From Gallionella straubiae (GTDB lineage: Bacteria > Pseudomonadota > Gammaproteobacteria > Burkholderiales > Gallionellaceae): 64,000 bases of DNA. Position 1 is the first letter of the stretch. Each line of letters begins with the position of its first letter. The stretch covers positions 2,356,001 to 2,420,000 of the forward strand of contig NZ_CP194331.1 in assembly GCF_051257895.1 (NCBI RefSeq), given 5' to 3'. The translations under genes and the position numbers were made by a program. This document shows, piece by piece, positions 45,933-54,511 of the stretch. The notes under the pieces are model-generated. The model was given only the letters and a program-made list of their open reading frames with translations. It was not told the DNA's origin and searched no databases.

Positions 45933-48023
45933 ATGAACCCGCTGCTCACGCAAATACAGAACTTTATCACCCGGGCCGGCCTGGTCGGCATGGCCGGCCC
46001 GGTGCTGATCGTGATGATCCTGGCGATGATGGTGCTGCCGTTGCCGCCGCTGCTGCTGGACATCCTGTTCACCTTCAATATCGCGATTTCCATCATGGTG
46101 CTGCTGGTCAGCATGAACACCAACAAGGCGCTGGATTTCGCGATCTTCCCGACCGTGCTGCTGATCACCACCCTGCTGCGCCTGTCGCTGAACGTGGCCT
46201 CCGCGCGCATCGTGCTGCTGGAAGGCCACACCGGGCCGGATGCGGCGGGCAAGGTGATCGAGTCGTTCGGCCATTTCCTGGTGGGCGGCAACTACGCCGT
46301 CGGCATCGTGGTGTTCGCGATCCTGGTGATCATCAACTTCGTGGTGATCACCAAGGGTGCCGGGCGCATCGCCGAGGTGGGCGCACGCTTCACCCTGGAT
46401 GCGATGCCCGGCAAGCAGATGGCGATCGATGCCGACCTGAACGCGGGGCTGATCGGCGAGGACGTGGCGCGGCAGCGCCGTGCCGAGATCGCGCAGGAAG
46501 CCGATTTCTACGGCGCGATGGACGGTGCGAGCAAATTTGTGCGCGGCGATGCGGTTGCGGGCATCATCATCCTGCTGATCAACATCATCGGCGGCCTGAT
46601 CGTCGGCGTGCTGCAGCACGACCTCGATATCGGCACCGCCGCCAAATACTACACCCTGCTGACCATCGGCGACGGGCTGGTAGCGCAGATTCCGGCGCTG
46701 GTGATTTCCACTGCCGCAGGCCTGGTGGTGAGCCGCGTCGCAAGCGACCAGAACATCGGCCAGCAACTGATCGGCCAGTTGTTCAAGCAACCGCAGGTCA
46801 TCATGCTGACCGCCACGATTATCGGCGCGATGGGCCTGATCCCCGGTATGCCGCACTTCGCCTTTCTGCTGCTGGCCGGCCTGATGGGCTGGCTGGCCTG
46901 GTACCTGTCGAAGAGGAGCGAGCAGGCGGTCGAAGTGGAACAGGCCGCCGCAGCGGTGACGCCGGTCATCCCGGAATCCGCCGAGGCGAGATGGGAGGAT
47001 GTCGAGCAGGTCGATGTGCTGGGGCTGGAGGTGGGCTACCGGTTGATCGCGCTGGTGGACAAGGCGCAGGACGGCGACTTGCTGCGCCGCATCAAGGGCA
47101 TCCGCAAAAAGTTCACCCAGGACATCGGCTTCCTGCCGCCGCCGGTGCATATCCGCGACAATCTTGACCTGCGTCCGAACGGTTACCGCATCACTCTCAA
47201 GGGCGTGGAAATCGGCAGCGGCGAGGCCTATCCGAACATGCTGCTGGCGATCAACCCGGGCAGCGTGACGGGCGAACTGCCCGGCATGCAGACCCGCGAT
47301 CCGGCCTTCGGCCTGCCCGCGGTGTGGATCGACACGGCGCTGCGCGACCAGGCGCAGGTCATGGGCTACACCGTGGTCGATCCGGGCACGGTCGTGGCGA
47401 CCCATATCAGCCACCTGCTCGGCACGCGTTCCGCGGAGCTGCTCGGGCGCCAGGAGGTGCAGCAGTTGCTCGATCACATCGGCAAGATTTCGCCCAAGCT
47501 GGTCGAGGATCTGGTGCCCAAGACGCTGCCGCTGGGCGTGGTACAGAAGGTGTTGCAGAACCTGCTGGAAGAAGGCATGCATATCCGCGATATGCGCACC
47601 ATCCTGGAAACGCTGGCGGAAAACGCATCGCGCACCCAGGATCCCTACCATCTCACCTCGCTGGTGCGCGTCGCGCTCGGCCCGGCCATCGTGCAGCAGT
47701 TCTACCCGTCCGCACAGGAGCTGCAGGTGATCGGCATGGACAAGGAGCTGGAATATCTCCTGATCCAGGCGATGCAATCCAGCCAGAACGGCATCGGCAT
47801 CGAACCTGGGCTGGCCGATACCGTGCTGCGCGAGACCCGCGCCGCAGCCGAGACGCAGGAGCAGATGGGGCTGCCGGCAGTGATGCTGGTGCCGGCGCAG
47901 TTGCGCGACTTGCTGGCGCGCTTCCTGAAGCGCGCAGTGCCGAATATCAGGGTGATTTCGCATGATGAAGTACCGGACTTCAAAACGATCCGGGTGACCG
48001 CTATGGTGGGAGGTAGAGCATGA
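45933..48023 (+). CDS. flhA: Flagellar export gate protein FlhA
   Basis: A 696-residue protein. The N-terminal half has about eight membrane helices; the FHIPEP-family segment reads NTNKALDFAIFPTVLLITTLLRLSLNVAS in pieces from about residue 55. The cytoplasmic half (from about 345) is the docking platform for export chaperones. It lies 11 bases after flhB and overlaps flhF by four bases. The length is normal (about 690-700). Confidence 0.97.
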   Translation: MNPLLTQIQNFITRAGLVGMAGPVLIVMILAMMVLPLPPLLLDILFTFNIAISIMVLLVSMNTNKALDFAIFPTVLLITTLLRLSLNVASARIVLLEGHTGPDAAGKVIESFGHFLVGGNYAVGIVVFAILVIINFVVITKGAGRIAEVGARFTLDAMPGKQMAIDADLNAGLIGEDVARQRRAEIAQEADFYGAMDGASKFVRGDAVAGIIILLINIIGGLIVGVLQHDLDIGTAAKYYTLLTIGDGLVAQIPALVISTAAGLVVSRVASDQNIGQQLIGQLFKQPQVIMLTATIIGAMGLIPGMPHFAFLLLAGLMGWLAWYLSKRSEQAVEVEQAAAAVTPVIPESAEARWEDVEQVDVLGLEVGYRLIALVDKAQDGDLLRRIKGIRKKFTQDIGFLPPPVHIRDNLDLRPNGYRITLKGVEIGSGEAYPNMLLAINPGSVTGELPGMQTRDPAFGLPAVWIDTALRDQAQVMGYTVVDPGTVVATHISHLLGTRSAELLGRQEVQQLLDHIGKISPKLVEDLVPKTLPLGVVQKVLQNLLEEGMHIRDMRTILETLAENASRTQDPYHLTSLVRVALGPAIVQQFYPSAQELQVIGMDKELEYLLIQAMQSSQNGIGIEPGLADTVLRETRAAAETQEQMGLPAVMLVPAQLRDLLARFLKRAVPNIRVISHDEVPDFKTIRVTAMVGGRA

Positions 48024-49474
48024 GTATCAGAAAATACATCGCCCCGACGACACGTCAGGCTATGAAGGAAATTCGCGACGAGCTGGGTCCCGATGCGATG
48101 ATCCTGTCGAATCGTCAGACCGAGCGCGGTGTGGAGATCGTCGCCATCGCGCATGGCGACATCGCCCAGTTGACCGGCGGGCACGCCGTGCAGAAACCCG
48201 AGTGGCCGGAGATAACGGCGGATGAATGGACGAGGTCGGTTGCGGAAGAGCATCCGGTGCAAGCGGCCAGGACCTTGCCCCAGGCTGTGCCGGCAACCCC
48301 GGCCAAGTCGCCGCTTCAGCCCAAGCCGCTGCAGTTTCAGCACAAGGCTGCCGAGCAGGGCAGGTCGCTGCAGCATTCCGGCAAGTTGCCGCAGCCCGAA
48401 TCCGTGCAGCAGATCAGGACTGCGCCGCAGGCTCAATCTGCCCGCCCCACCGAGGCGCAACCTGCGACAGCCATGCCGGCGCAAGAAAGCATCCTCAGCG
48501 AGATCAAGTCGATGAGCGCCATGCTGCAGCAGCAGTTTGCGTCCATGTACTGGAACGATGTGCAGCTGCGCGACCCGCAGCGCGCCGGCCTGTTGCGCAA
48601 GATGCTCAATGCCGGGTTCAGCACGTTGCTGGCGCGCCAGATGCTGGACAAGATGCCCGCCGGAAAGATGCAGGGCGAGTCGTGGATCAAGGAGGTGTTC
48701 AAGCGCAACCTGCAGGTGGCGGACAAGTCGGACGATATCATCGCCAAGGGCGGGGTATACGCGCTGATCGGGCCGACCGGGGTAGGCAAGACCACCACCA
48801 CGGCCAAGCTGGCGGCGCGCGCAGTGGTGCGCTACGGTGCGGACAAGGTGGCGCTGCTCACGACCGACAGCTACCGGATCGCCGCCTACGAGCAGCTCAA
48901 AATCTACGGCAAGATACTCGGCGTGGCGGTGCATGCGGTGAAGGACACCGACGACTTGCGCCTCACCCTTTCCGCATTGCGCCACAAACACCTGGTGCTG
49001 ATCGACACGGTTGGCATGGGGCAGCGCGATGAGCGCGTCGGCGACCAGAACGAGATGTTCGATGCGACCGGCGTGCAGTGCCTTCTGCTGCTGAACGCCA
49101 CCAGCGGCGGCGACACGCTGGAGGACGTGGTGCGCATGTACCGCAGCAACAAGGTGGTGGGCTGCATTCCCACCAAGCTGGACGAGGCGGTCAATCTCGG
49201 TACGGTGCTGGATGTGGCGGTGCGCCACCGCCTGACGATGCACTATATGGCCAACGGCCAGCGCGTGCCGGAAGACCTGCATCCGGTTAACGTGGATTAC
49301 CTGCTGCACCGCGCGCTCAAACCGGTGGAAGAAAAGACGCCATTCACCCTGCGCGATCTGGATTTTCCGGTGATGATGGCTGCGGAAGGGGCGCCGCAAC
49401 ACGGTGGAGCCCCCGCCGGCGTACTCCTTGCGGGCGCGGGCACGGCGTGCAAGGAGACTTCCTGTGCGCTCTGA
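48020..49474 (+). CDS. flhF: Flagellar SRP-like GTPase FlhF
   Basis: A 484-residue GTPase that, with FlhG, sets flagellum position and number at the cell pole. The B domain starts MSIRKYIAPTTRQAMKEIRDELGPDAMILSN in pieces. A Gln/Pro/Ala-rich linker (about 80-160) follows, then the NG domain with P-loop LIGPTGVGKTTTTAKLA (about 251), TTDSYRIAAYEQLKIYG and LIDTVGMGQRDERV. The unstructured linker is long. It overlaps flhA by four bases and flhG by eleven. Presence of flhFG suggests polar flagella. Confidence 0.95.
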   Translation: MSIRKYIAPTTRQAMKEIRDELGPDAMILSNRQTERGVEIVAIAHGDIAQLTGGHAVQKPEWPEITADEWTRSVAEEHPVQAARTLPQAVPATPAKSPLQPKPLQFQHKAAEQGRSLQHSGKLPQPESVQQIRTAPQAQSARPTEAQPATAMPAQESILSEIKSMSAMLQQQFASMYWNDVQLRDPQRAGLLRKMLNAGFSTLLARQMLDKMPAGKMQGESWIKEVFKRNLQVADKSDDIIAKGGVYALIGPTGVGKTTTTAKLAARAVVRYGADKVALLTTDSYRIAAYEQLKIYGKILGVAVHAVKDTDDLRLTLSALRHKHLVLIDTVGMGQRDERVGDQNEMFDATGVQCLLLLNATSGGDTLEDVVRMYRSNKVVGCIPTKLDEAVNLGTVLDVAVRHRLTMHYMANGQRVPEDLHPVNVDYLLHRALKPVEEKTPFTLRDLDFPVMMAAEGAPQHGGAPAGVLLAGAGTACKETSCAL

Positions 49475-50375
49475 CGGAGTGGATCAGGCGGAAGGCCTGC
49501 GGCGCCTGTTGGTCCTCAATCAGACGCAGGTGATCACCGTGGTGGCCGGCAAGGCCGGGGTGGGGCGCACCAGCGCGACCATCAACTTGGCGGTGGCGCT
49601 GGCGCGTTCCGGCAAGGACGTGCTGGTGCTGGACGAGAATCATGGGCCGAATAATTTACTGGACCGTATGGGCTTGTCTGCCAAGCATGATCTGCTGGAT
49701 GTCGCCCAGGGGAAATGCGGGCTTTGCGATGCAGTGCTGGCCGCCAAAGGGTTTGGCGTCTTGCCTACCGCGCGCGCCATGCATGCCTTGGCGAAACTGG
49801 ATCAGCCCGTCCAGCAACGGCTGGAAAACGCACTGACCGAGGCCAGTGACGGTGCGGATATCATACTGGTGGATGCCGCGATGTCCGTGCCCGGACAGCC
49901 CGAGGAGTTGGCCGGAAAACCCGTTGCGGTATCGCCTAGCCTGGCAAGCGGGGGCGCCTTGCTGGTCGTGGTGGAGGCGACCCCCAGCGGCATTACCGAG
50001 AGCTATGCCCTGATCAAGCGGCTGGCGCTGAAGGATGCGCGCCAGCAGTTCGGGATTGCGGTAAACAAGGCGGGCAATGTGCAGGCGGCGCTGACGGTGT
50101 TTGAAAATATGGCCAAGGTGGCCCGGCGCAACCTTTCGGTGCGACTGGAGTATCTGGGCCATATTCCCTCCGATGAAAGGCTCAGGTGCGCGATGCAACT
50201 GGGGAAGTCGGTGGTCGAGGCCTTTCCGTCCGCTGCTTCGGCGAAGTCCTATCTGGAGTTGTCACAAAAATTGCTGTGCCTGCCGATGCAGCGGGACGAA
50301 GCGGAGGGTGGGGTTTCCGCCATCATCCAGAGCCTGATAAGGCAGGTATCCCGGCCGGCCGTCGCGACTTCGTAA
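49464..50375 (+). CDS. flhG: MinD-like ATPase FlhG (FleN) with altered P-loop
   Basis: A 303-residue ParA/MinD-family protein that limits flagellar number as FlhF's partner. The start is GTG 49,464, seven bases after AAGGAG. The deviant Walker A motif reads VVAGKAGVGRTSATINLA: the signature Lys30 is kept, but the P-loop Lys is Arg35. The second motif is VLDENHGPNNLLDRMG, and the later strand is DIILVDAAMS where DTPAG-like text is usual. These changes suggest weakened or lost ATP hydrolysis. Position between flhF and fliA makes the identity secure even though the sequence is divergent. Confidence 0.88.
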   Translation: MRSDGVDQAEGLRRLLVLNQTQVITVVAGKAGVGRTSATINLAVALARSGKDVLVLDENHGPNNLLDRMGLSAKHDLLDVAQGKCGLCDAVLAAKGFGVLPTARAMHALAKLDQPVQQRLENALTEASDGADIILVDAAMSVPGQPEELAGKPVAVSPSLASGGALLVVVEATPSGITESYALIKRLALKDARQQFGIAVNKAGNVQAALTVFENMAKVARRNLSVRLEYLGHIPSDERLRCAMQLGKSVVEAFPSAASAKSYLELSQKLLCLPMQRDEAEGGVSAIIQSLIRQVSRPAVATS

Positions 50376-50435
50376 TCACACTGTGGCCTTTGCTCAACAC
50401 TGCAAGGAAATGGCGCACGTTGTAAACTAGCGGGC

Positions 50436-51146
50436 ATGTACAAGGTCACCGGATTAAACGACAAGGAGCAATGCCTGCGGGAATATTCTCATCTGGTGAA
50501 ACGGCTTGCGCACCAGATGATGGTCAAGCTGCCGGCCAGTGTGCAGATCGACGACATTATCCAGGCCGGTATGATGGGTTTGCTGGATGCGGCAAGCCGT
50601 TACGACGAATTTCACGGGGCACAGTTCGAGACTTACGCGACACAACGCATCCGTGGCGCAATGCTGGACGAGTTGCGCGAGGCGGATTGGCTGCCGCGCA
50701 GCCTGCGCCGCGATATGCGGCGCATCGAGGCGTCCGTCACCCGCTTGCAGCAGAAGCTGGGCAGACCGCCAAGCGAAGCCGAAATCGCTGCAGACATGGG
50801 AGTGCCCCTCGCCGAGTACCAGCAGATGCTGCAGGAATCACGCGGCGCGCAACTGGTGTATTACGAGGATTTGCACAGCGAGGGCCAGGAGGATTTTTTC
50901 GAGCGCTTCGAGCTCAGCGACGATGCCAGTCCGCTGGACATGCTGGAAGATGAACGCTTCAGGGCCGAGCTGGTGCGCGCGATCGAAAACCTGCCGGAGC
51001 GTGAGCGCATGGTGATGGGCATGATCTACGAACAGGAAATGAACCTGCGCGAAATCGGCGAAGTGTTGGGCGTGGGTGAGTCGCGCGTCTCGCAGCTGCA
51101 TAGCCAGGCCGTGGCGCGACTGCGCAGCTGGATGAAAGGCTACTGA
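50436..51146 (+). CDS. fliA: Flagellar sigma factor FliA (sigma-28)
   Basis: A 236-residue sigma factor for late flagellar and chemotaxis genes. Region 2 (DIIQAGMMGLLDAASRYDEFHGAQFETYA, then RIRGAMLDELREADWLPRS) and region 4 (MVMGMIYEQEMNLREIGEVLGVGESRVSQLHSQA) are intact. Its DNA site, TAAA-N15-GCCGATAA, is present before flgM and flgK in this window. Its anti-sigma factor FlgM is encoded nearby. It lies 60 bases after flhG. Confidence 0.97.
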   Translation: MYKVTGLNDKEQCLREYSHLVKRLAHQMMVKLPASVQIDDIIQAGMMGLLDAASRYDEFHGAQFETYATQRIRGAMLDELREADWLPRSLRRDMRRIEASVTRLQQKLGRPPSEAEIAADMGVPLAEYQQMLQESRGAQLVYYEDLHSEGQEDFFERFELSDDASPLDMLEDERFRAELVRAIENLPERERMVMGMIYEQEMNLREIGEVLGVGESRVSQLHSQAVARLRSWMKGY

Positions 51147-51886
51147 TGGACAAGCTTACGCTGCTCGGGCTGGTGGTTGGCGTGACCGGTATCATGACCG
51201 GGCAGATATTGGAGGGCGGCAGCCTTTCCATCATGTTCCAGGGCGCGGCTTTCCTGATCGTATTCGGTGGCACGCTCGGTGCGGTGCTGGTGCAATGCCC
51301 GGCCAGGATATTTGTCATGGCGGTCAGGATGGGGCGCTGGGCGTTCGTGCCGCCGGTACTGCATGGCCGGGAGCTGGTCAGACAATTGACGGAATGGAGC
51401 GCACTGGCGCGCAAGGAAGGCATCCTGGCCCTGGAGTCGCAGGCTTCCGCCGTCGAGGACCCTTTCCTGAAAAGAGGGGCGCAGCTTCTGGTGGACGGAA
51501 ACAGTGCCGAAAAAATCCGCGAGGTGCTGGATGTGGACATCCATACCTGGGAGCAGTCGCGCTGGCAGGCTGCGCGCGTATGGGAGTCGGCTGCCGGATA
51601 TTCCCCCACCATCGGCATCATCGGGGCGATACTGGGTCTGATGCATGTCATGCAGAACCTCAGCGAACCGAGCAAGCTGGGCAGCGGCATTGCCGTGGCG
51701 TTCGTCGCGACGATTTACGGCGTGGCCTTCGCGAACCTGCTGTTCCTCCCGGTTGCCAATAAACTGAAGTCCATCATCATGCATCAGGCGGAGATGCGCG
51801 AGATGATCGTAGACGGGCTGACGGGGATCGCCAACGGCGATAGCCCGCGGCTGATCGAAACCAGGCTGCAAGGCTACCTCGAGTAG
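51146..51886 (+). CDS. motC: Second stator subunit MotC (MotA/PomA-like)
   Basis: A 246-residue inner-membrane protein with four hydrophobic segments (LTLLGLVVGVTGIMTGQIL, SLSIMFQGAAFLIVFGGTLG, YSPTIGIIGAILGLMHVM, GIAVAFVATIYGVAFANLLF). It is shorter than MotA and lacks its long cytoplasmic loop, as in PomA and Pseudomonas MotC. Its start overlaps the fliA stop and motD follows after seven bases. The MotCD pair gives the cell a second stator set, often used on surfaces or at high load; that role is known from Pseudomonas, not shown here. Confidence 0.92.
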   Translation: MDKLTLLGLVVGVTGIMTGQILEGGSLSIMFQGAAFLIVFGGTLGAVLVQCPARIFVMAVRMGRWAFVPPVLHGRELVRQLTEWSALARKEGILALESQASAVEDPFLKRGAQLLVDGNSAEKIREVLDVDIHTWEQSRWQAARVWESAAGYSPTIGIIGAILGLMHVMQNLSEPSKLGSGIAVAFVATIYGVAFANLLFLPVANKLKSIIMHQAEMREMIVDGLTGIANGDSPRLIETRLQGYLE

Positions 51887-51893
51887 GGCGGGC

Positions 51894-52652
51894 ATGGCGC
51901 GCCGCCGCAAACGCATCGAGCATGACAACCATGACCGCTGGATGATTTCCTATGCGGATTTCGTTACCCTGTTGTTTGCTTTTTTCGTGGTGATGTACGC
52001 CATTTCCTCGGTGAACGAGGAAAAGTACAAGACCTTCAGCAATTCACTCAGCATTGCCTTTACCAGGCATCCGGTCACCACTCCTGCCGGTATAGCATCC
52101 AGCCAGCAGGATCAGCTTGGCGCCCTGGTGGACAGGCGCACCGCGCGTTTGGGCGAGCAGCAGCGCAAAATACAGGATCGCATGAAAAACCTGGCCACCG
52201 GTTTGGGCCAGGTGATGGCCTCCTTGATCGATCAGCGCACGGTCAGCATCAATCAGACCCGACGCGGGGTGGTCATCGATATCAGTGCGAGCATGCTGTT
52301 CAGGACGGGTGAGGCAACCTTGCAGCCAGGGATGCTGGATGTGTTGCGCCAGGTGGCGGCGGTGCTGGGCAAGGAAGAACTGCCCATCGAGGTGGAAGGA
52401 CATTCCGACGATGTTCCCATTGCAACCGCGCAGTTTCCCTCCAATTGGGAGTTGTCTTCCGCGCGCGCCAGCAGCGTAGTCAGGATGCTGATCGATAATG
52501 GTGTGCCGGCAAAACGCCTGGCCGTGGTGGGTTTGGCCTCGAATCAGCCGCTGGTGCCGAACGACAGCCCGGAAAATCGCGCCAGGAACCGGCGTGTAAT
52601 CATTACGATCATGTCGCCCAACGTGGAGAGGGGGGGAGGCGTCGAGGAGTAA
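51894..52652 (+). CDS. motD: Second stator subunit MotD (MotB/PomB-like)
   Basis: A 252-residue protein with a basic N-terminus, proton-site Asp22 in ISYADFVTLLFAFFVVMYAI, and a periplasmic OmpA-like domain (VEGHSDDVPI, ELSSARASSVVRMLI, NRRVIITIM). It is shorter than MotB (337). It belongs with MotC directly upstream. The gene converges on flgN, and only 57 bases separate the two stops; no terminator was seen there. Confidence 0.93.
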   Translation: MARRRKRIEHDNHDRWMISYADFVTLLFAFFVVMYAISSVNEEKYKTFSNSLSIAFTRHPVTTPAGIASSQQDQLGALVDRRTARLGEQQRKIQDRMKNLATGLGQVMASLIDQRTVSINQTRRGVVIDISASMLFRTGEATLQPGMLDVLRQVAAVLGKEELPIEVEGHSDDVPIATAQFPSNWELSSARASSVVRMLIDNGVPAKRLAVVGLASNQPLVPNDSPENRARNRRVIITIMSPNVERGGGVEE

Positions 52653-52709
52653 GCGGTGAAGGAGGAATGCAGGGGTTTTGTGCGGGGATATCCGTGCGTC
52701 GCTTCGGCT

Positions 52710-53186
52710 TCAGCCGCTTCCCAGTGATCTGCCGCTTCCCGGCGAAAAACTGGTCTGCCCATCGGGGCCATACAGATTCGCCTTGTTTACTGCACTGCTC
52801 AATACGGCAAGCGACTGCTGGTTACGGCGCAGCTTCGTCTGGATCAGTTCGCCATTGGTTTGATTGAGACTCTGGGCGCGTTCTGCCAAAACGAGGATTT
52901 CCTCCCAGACGGCCAAGCCTTGCGGGCTGTGTGTTCCGAGCCATGTGCGGATCGCTTTGGCGTCGAGTTGCGGGATATTTTTTCGCATCAAGGCACGGCG
53001 CGTTTCGGCGAGTTCGTTAAGATTGATTGCGCTAGCCGATTTCTTTTCGGACAGTTCGAGCAACTGGTCGGTGAGATTTTCCACCAGCATCCCCTGCTCC
53101 CGTTCCAGCAGGGCCACGAAGCTTAGCAGTGCCGCACGTTCGGCGGTCAGGGCGGAAAGCAATTGCGGGTCGGAAGATGGCTTCAA
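52710..53186 (-). CDS. flgN: Flagellar hook-filament junction chaperone FlgN
   Basis: A 158-residue helical protein, the export chaperone for FlgK and FlgL. It begins with a hydrophobic heptad helix (LLSALTAERAALLSFVALLEREQGML) and has the conserved LAETRRALM stretch. The Ser/Gly-rich tail (SFSPGSGRSLGSG) is low-complexity and may be dispensable. It starts three bases after the flgM stop and is read from the same sigma-28 promoter. Sequence conservation in FlgN is low, so position counts strongly. Confidence 0.88.
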   Translation of the reverse strand: MKPSSDPQLLSALTAERAALLSFVALLEREQGMLVENLTDQLLELSEKKSASAINLNELAETRRALMRKNIPQLDAKAIRTWLGTHSPQGLAVWEEILVLAERAQSLNQTNGELIQTKLRRNQQSLAVLSSAVNKANLYGPDGQTSFSPGSGRSLGSG

Positions 53187-53189
53187 GTA

Positions 53190-53498
53190 TTAAGCCTTGC
53201 TGCCGATCAGGTCGCGCACTGTTTCGAGCAGGCGGCCGGCGACGGCTTCCGAATTGACCTTGAAGCGACCTTCGGCGATGGCTTGTTTGATTTCAGCAAC
53301 TTTGGCCGCATTGACGACCGGGGTGTTCGCCATGCTGCTTTCCATGCTGTGCAACTGCGCCGCCGTGGAGCCGAGCGAAACGCTGGTGTCGCCAGACGGC
53401 TGTGATGCGGGCCGCAGTGAAGGTTTTCCCTTCGCGGCATGCGCCCCTTCCCCGGTCAAGCTGGCGGGCAATGGCTTGCTGGGTTTGTCGATTTTCAC
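53190..53498 (-). CDS. flgM: Anti-sigma-28 factor FlgM
   Basis: A protein of about 102 residues that holds FliA inactive until it is exported through the finished hook. The N-terminus KIDKPSKPLP and the C-terminal helices (VVNAAKVAEIKQAIAEGRFKV, SEAVAGRLLETVRDLI) are typical. GTG 53,498 was preferred because it gives the family start KID and sits six bases from GAGAGG; an ATG two codons earlier would touch the ribosome site. An exact sigma-28 promoter lies just upstream, forming the known FliA-FlgM feedback loop. The first half is disordered and rich in Pro, Ser and Gly. Confidence 0.94.
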   Translation of the reverse strand: MKIDKPSKPLPASLTGEGAHAAKGKPSLRPASQPSGDTSVSLGSTAAQLHSMESSMANTPVVNAAKVAEIKQAIAEGRFKVNSEAVAGRLLETVRDLIGSKA

Positions 53499-53545
53499 GG
53501 TCATCCTCTCAGTCTGGCTACGCTTAGCTAGCAGCCGTGACTATT

Positions 53546-53572
53546 ATATCGGCAAAATTCCCCAAAACTTTA
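53546..53572 (-). promoter_or_regulatory. Sigma-28 promoter of flgMN
   Basis: Read on the minus strand: TAAAGTTT, 11 bases, GCCGATAT. This matches the FliA consensus TAAAGTTT-N11-GCCGATAA except for the last base. The -10 box lies about 45 bases before the flgM start. Confidence 0.9.
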
Positions 53573-53591
53573 GGGGCAGACGCTTTTTTGG

Positions 53592-54338
53592 CTATGGCGC
53601 GATTTCCACCACACCGCCGGCACGCGCAACTCCGCTGATTACGCGACCCGGTCCGACGCGAACTTGTACGGCCTGCCCTTCGCTCGCATTGTTCAGGGCG
53701 ACTCCTTCACTGCGTATGCTGAAACCGTTGCCCTGCACGGCAAGCGTCACGACTTGGCCTTGCGTCACGCTATACGGCTGGCGCAGCATGTCCTCGCGCA
53801 ACACCTGTCCGGCGGCGATGCCGTAGCGCAGCACTTTTCCGATGACTTGTTTGGGGTCGGTGAATCCTCCTGCCAGGGAAGAGTCTGTCGACTGGGTGGC
53901 AATATCCTGTTCCTGCAGCGTGTGGCCCAGCGGCAGTTGACGCGCACTGGTCAGCAAATTGAGGCTGAGCCTGATTTGCACGGGAACAAAAATGTTCCAG
54001 CCGCCCGTGGGGGGGGCATTGGCTTCCTCATTGCGTGAAGGAGGGTGGCAGCGAACTCCAACCGAGGTCTTTCCGGTCAGCTGGCTGCCGGCTGGCAGGA
54101 AGGCTTCCAGCTTGGCGCATTGAGGCAGGACGATGCGCCGGTCTATCTCATCTACCTGATAGGCGACCTTGCCGGGCAGTGCGGCAGTTTGCTGCCGCAC
54201 GAAGTCGGCAACGAGATTTCTTATCTGGGCATGATCCTGCGATGCGGCGGAGTTGCGTGCCGGTGTGTCGCCTGCGGGCGCCGCTACGGCGGCAGCGGAT
54301 TGCAACAGTAGAAAGGTAATCAATAAAAGCTTGTTCAT
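53592..54338 (-). CDS. flgA: Flagellar P-ring assembly chaperone FlgA
   Basis: A 248-residue periplasmic protein that helps FlgI assemble into the P ring. It has a signal peptide (LLLITFLLLQSAAAVAA) and the SAF-like C-terminal domain (GHTLQEQDIATQ, VIGKVLRYGIAAGQVLREDML, GFSIRSEGVALNNASEGQAVQVRV), which is diagnostic. It is transcribed away from flgB, and flgM follows after a gap that contains flgM's own promoter. Its upstream region contains a GCCGATAA box and a run of 15 C on this strand. Confidence 0.95.
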   Translation of the reverse strand: MNKLLLITFLLLQSAAAVAAPAGDTPARNSAASQDHAQIRNLVADFVRQQTAALPGKVAYQVDEIDRRIVLPQCAKLEAFLPAGSQLTGKTSVGVRCHPPSRNEEANAPPTGGWNIFVPVQIRLSLNLLTSARQLPLGHTLQEQDIATQSTDSSLAGGFTDPKQVIGKVLRYGIAAGQVLREDMLRQPYSVTQGQVVTLAVQGNGFSIRSEGVALNNASEGQAVQVRVGPGRVISGVARAGGVVEIAP

Positions 54339-54411
54339 GGACGGTATTGTGCGTGTTGCACGCGGTTAAGGGAAGGGTCGGAACGCCGGAATTGGAGGGG
54401 GAATCCATCGC

Positions 54412-54448
54412 TTATCGGCGGATGGGGGGGGGGGGGGGCGCAGGTTTA
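54412..54448 (-). promoter_or_regulatory. Sigma-28-like half-sites with an overlong spacer, upstream of flgA
   Basis: On the minus strand TAAA (54,448-54,445) and GCCGATAA (54,419-54,412) are both exact FliA boxes, but 25 bases separate them instead of 15. The spacer contains the C15 run, so loss of about ten C would give a canonical promoter. Activity at the present length is doubtful. Confidence 0.35.
54424..54438. repeat. Homopolymer run of 15 G (plus strand)
   Basis: Fifteen consecutive G in the intergenic region between the divergent flgA and flgB genes. Runs of this length are prone to slipped-strand length change and to sequencing error. Confidence 0.9.
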
Positions 54449-54511
54449 GCATGCTCTTCATGTAAATAGGTAACTTGGTACAAGTGTCGGGTTTAAACGG
54501 AGGGAGGCGGT

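Noticed and set aside
50410..50430. TGGCGCACGTTGT upstream of fliA as a sigma-54 promoter
   Set aside because: The GG and GC pairs are not at the -24/-12 spacing of that class.
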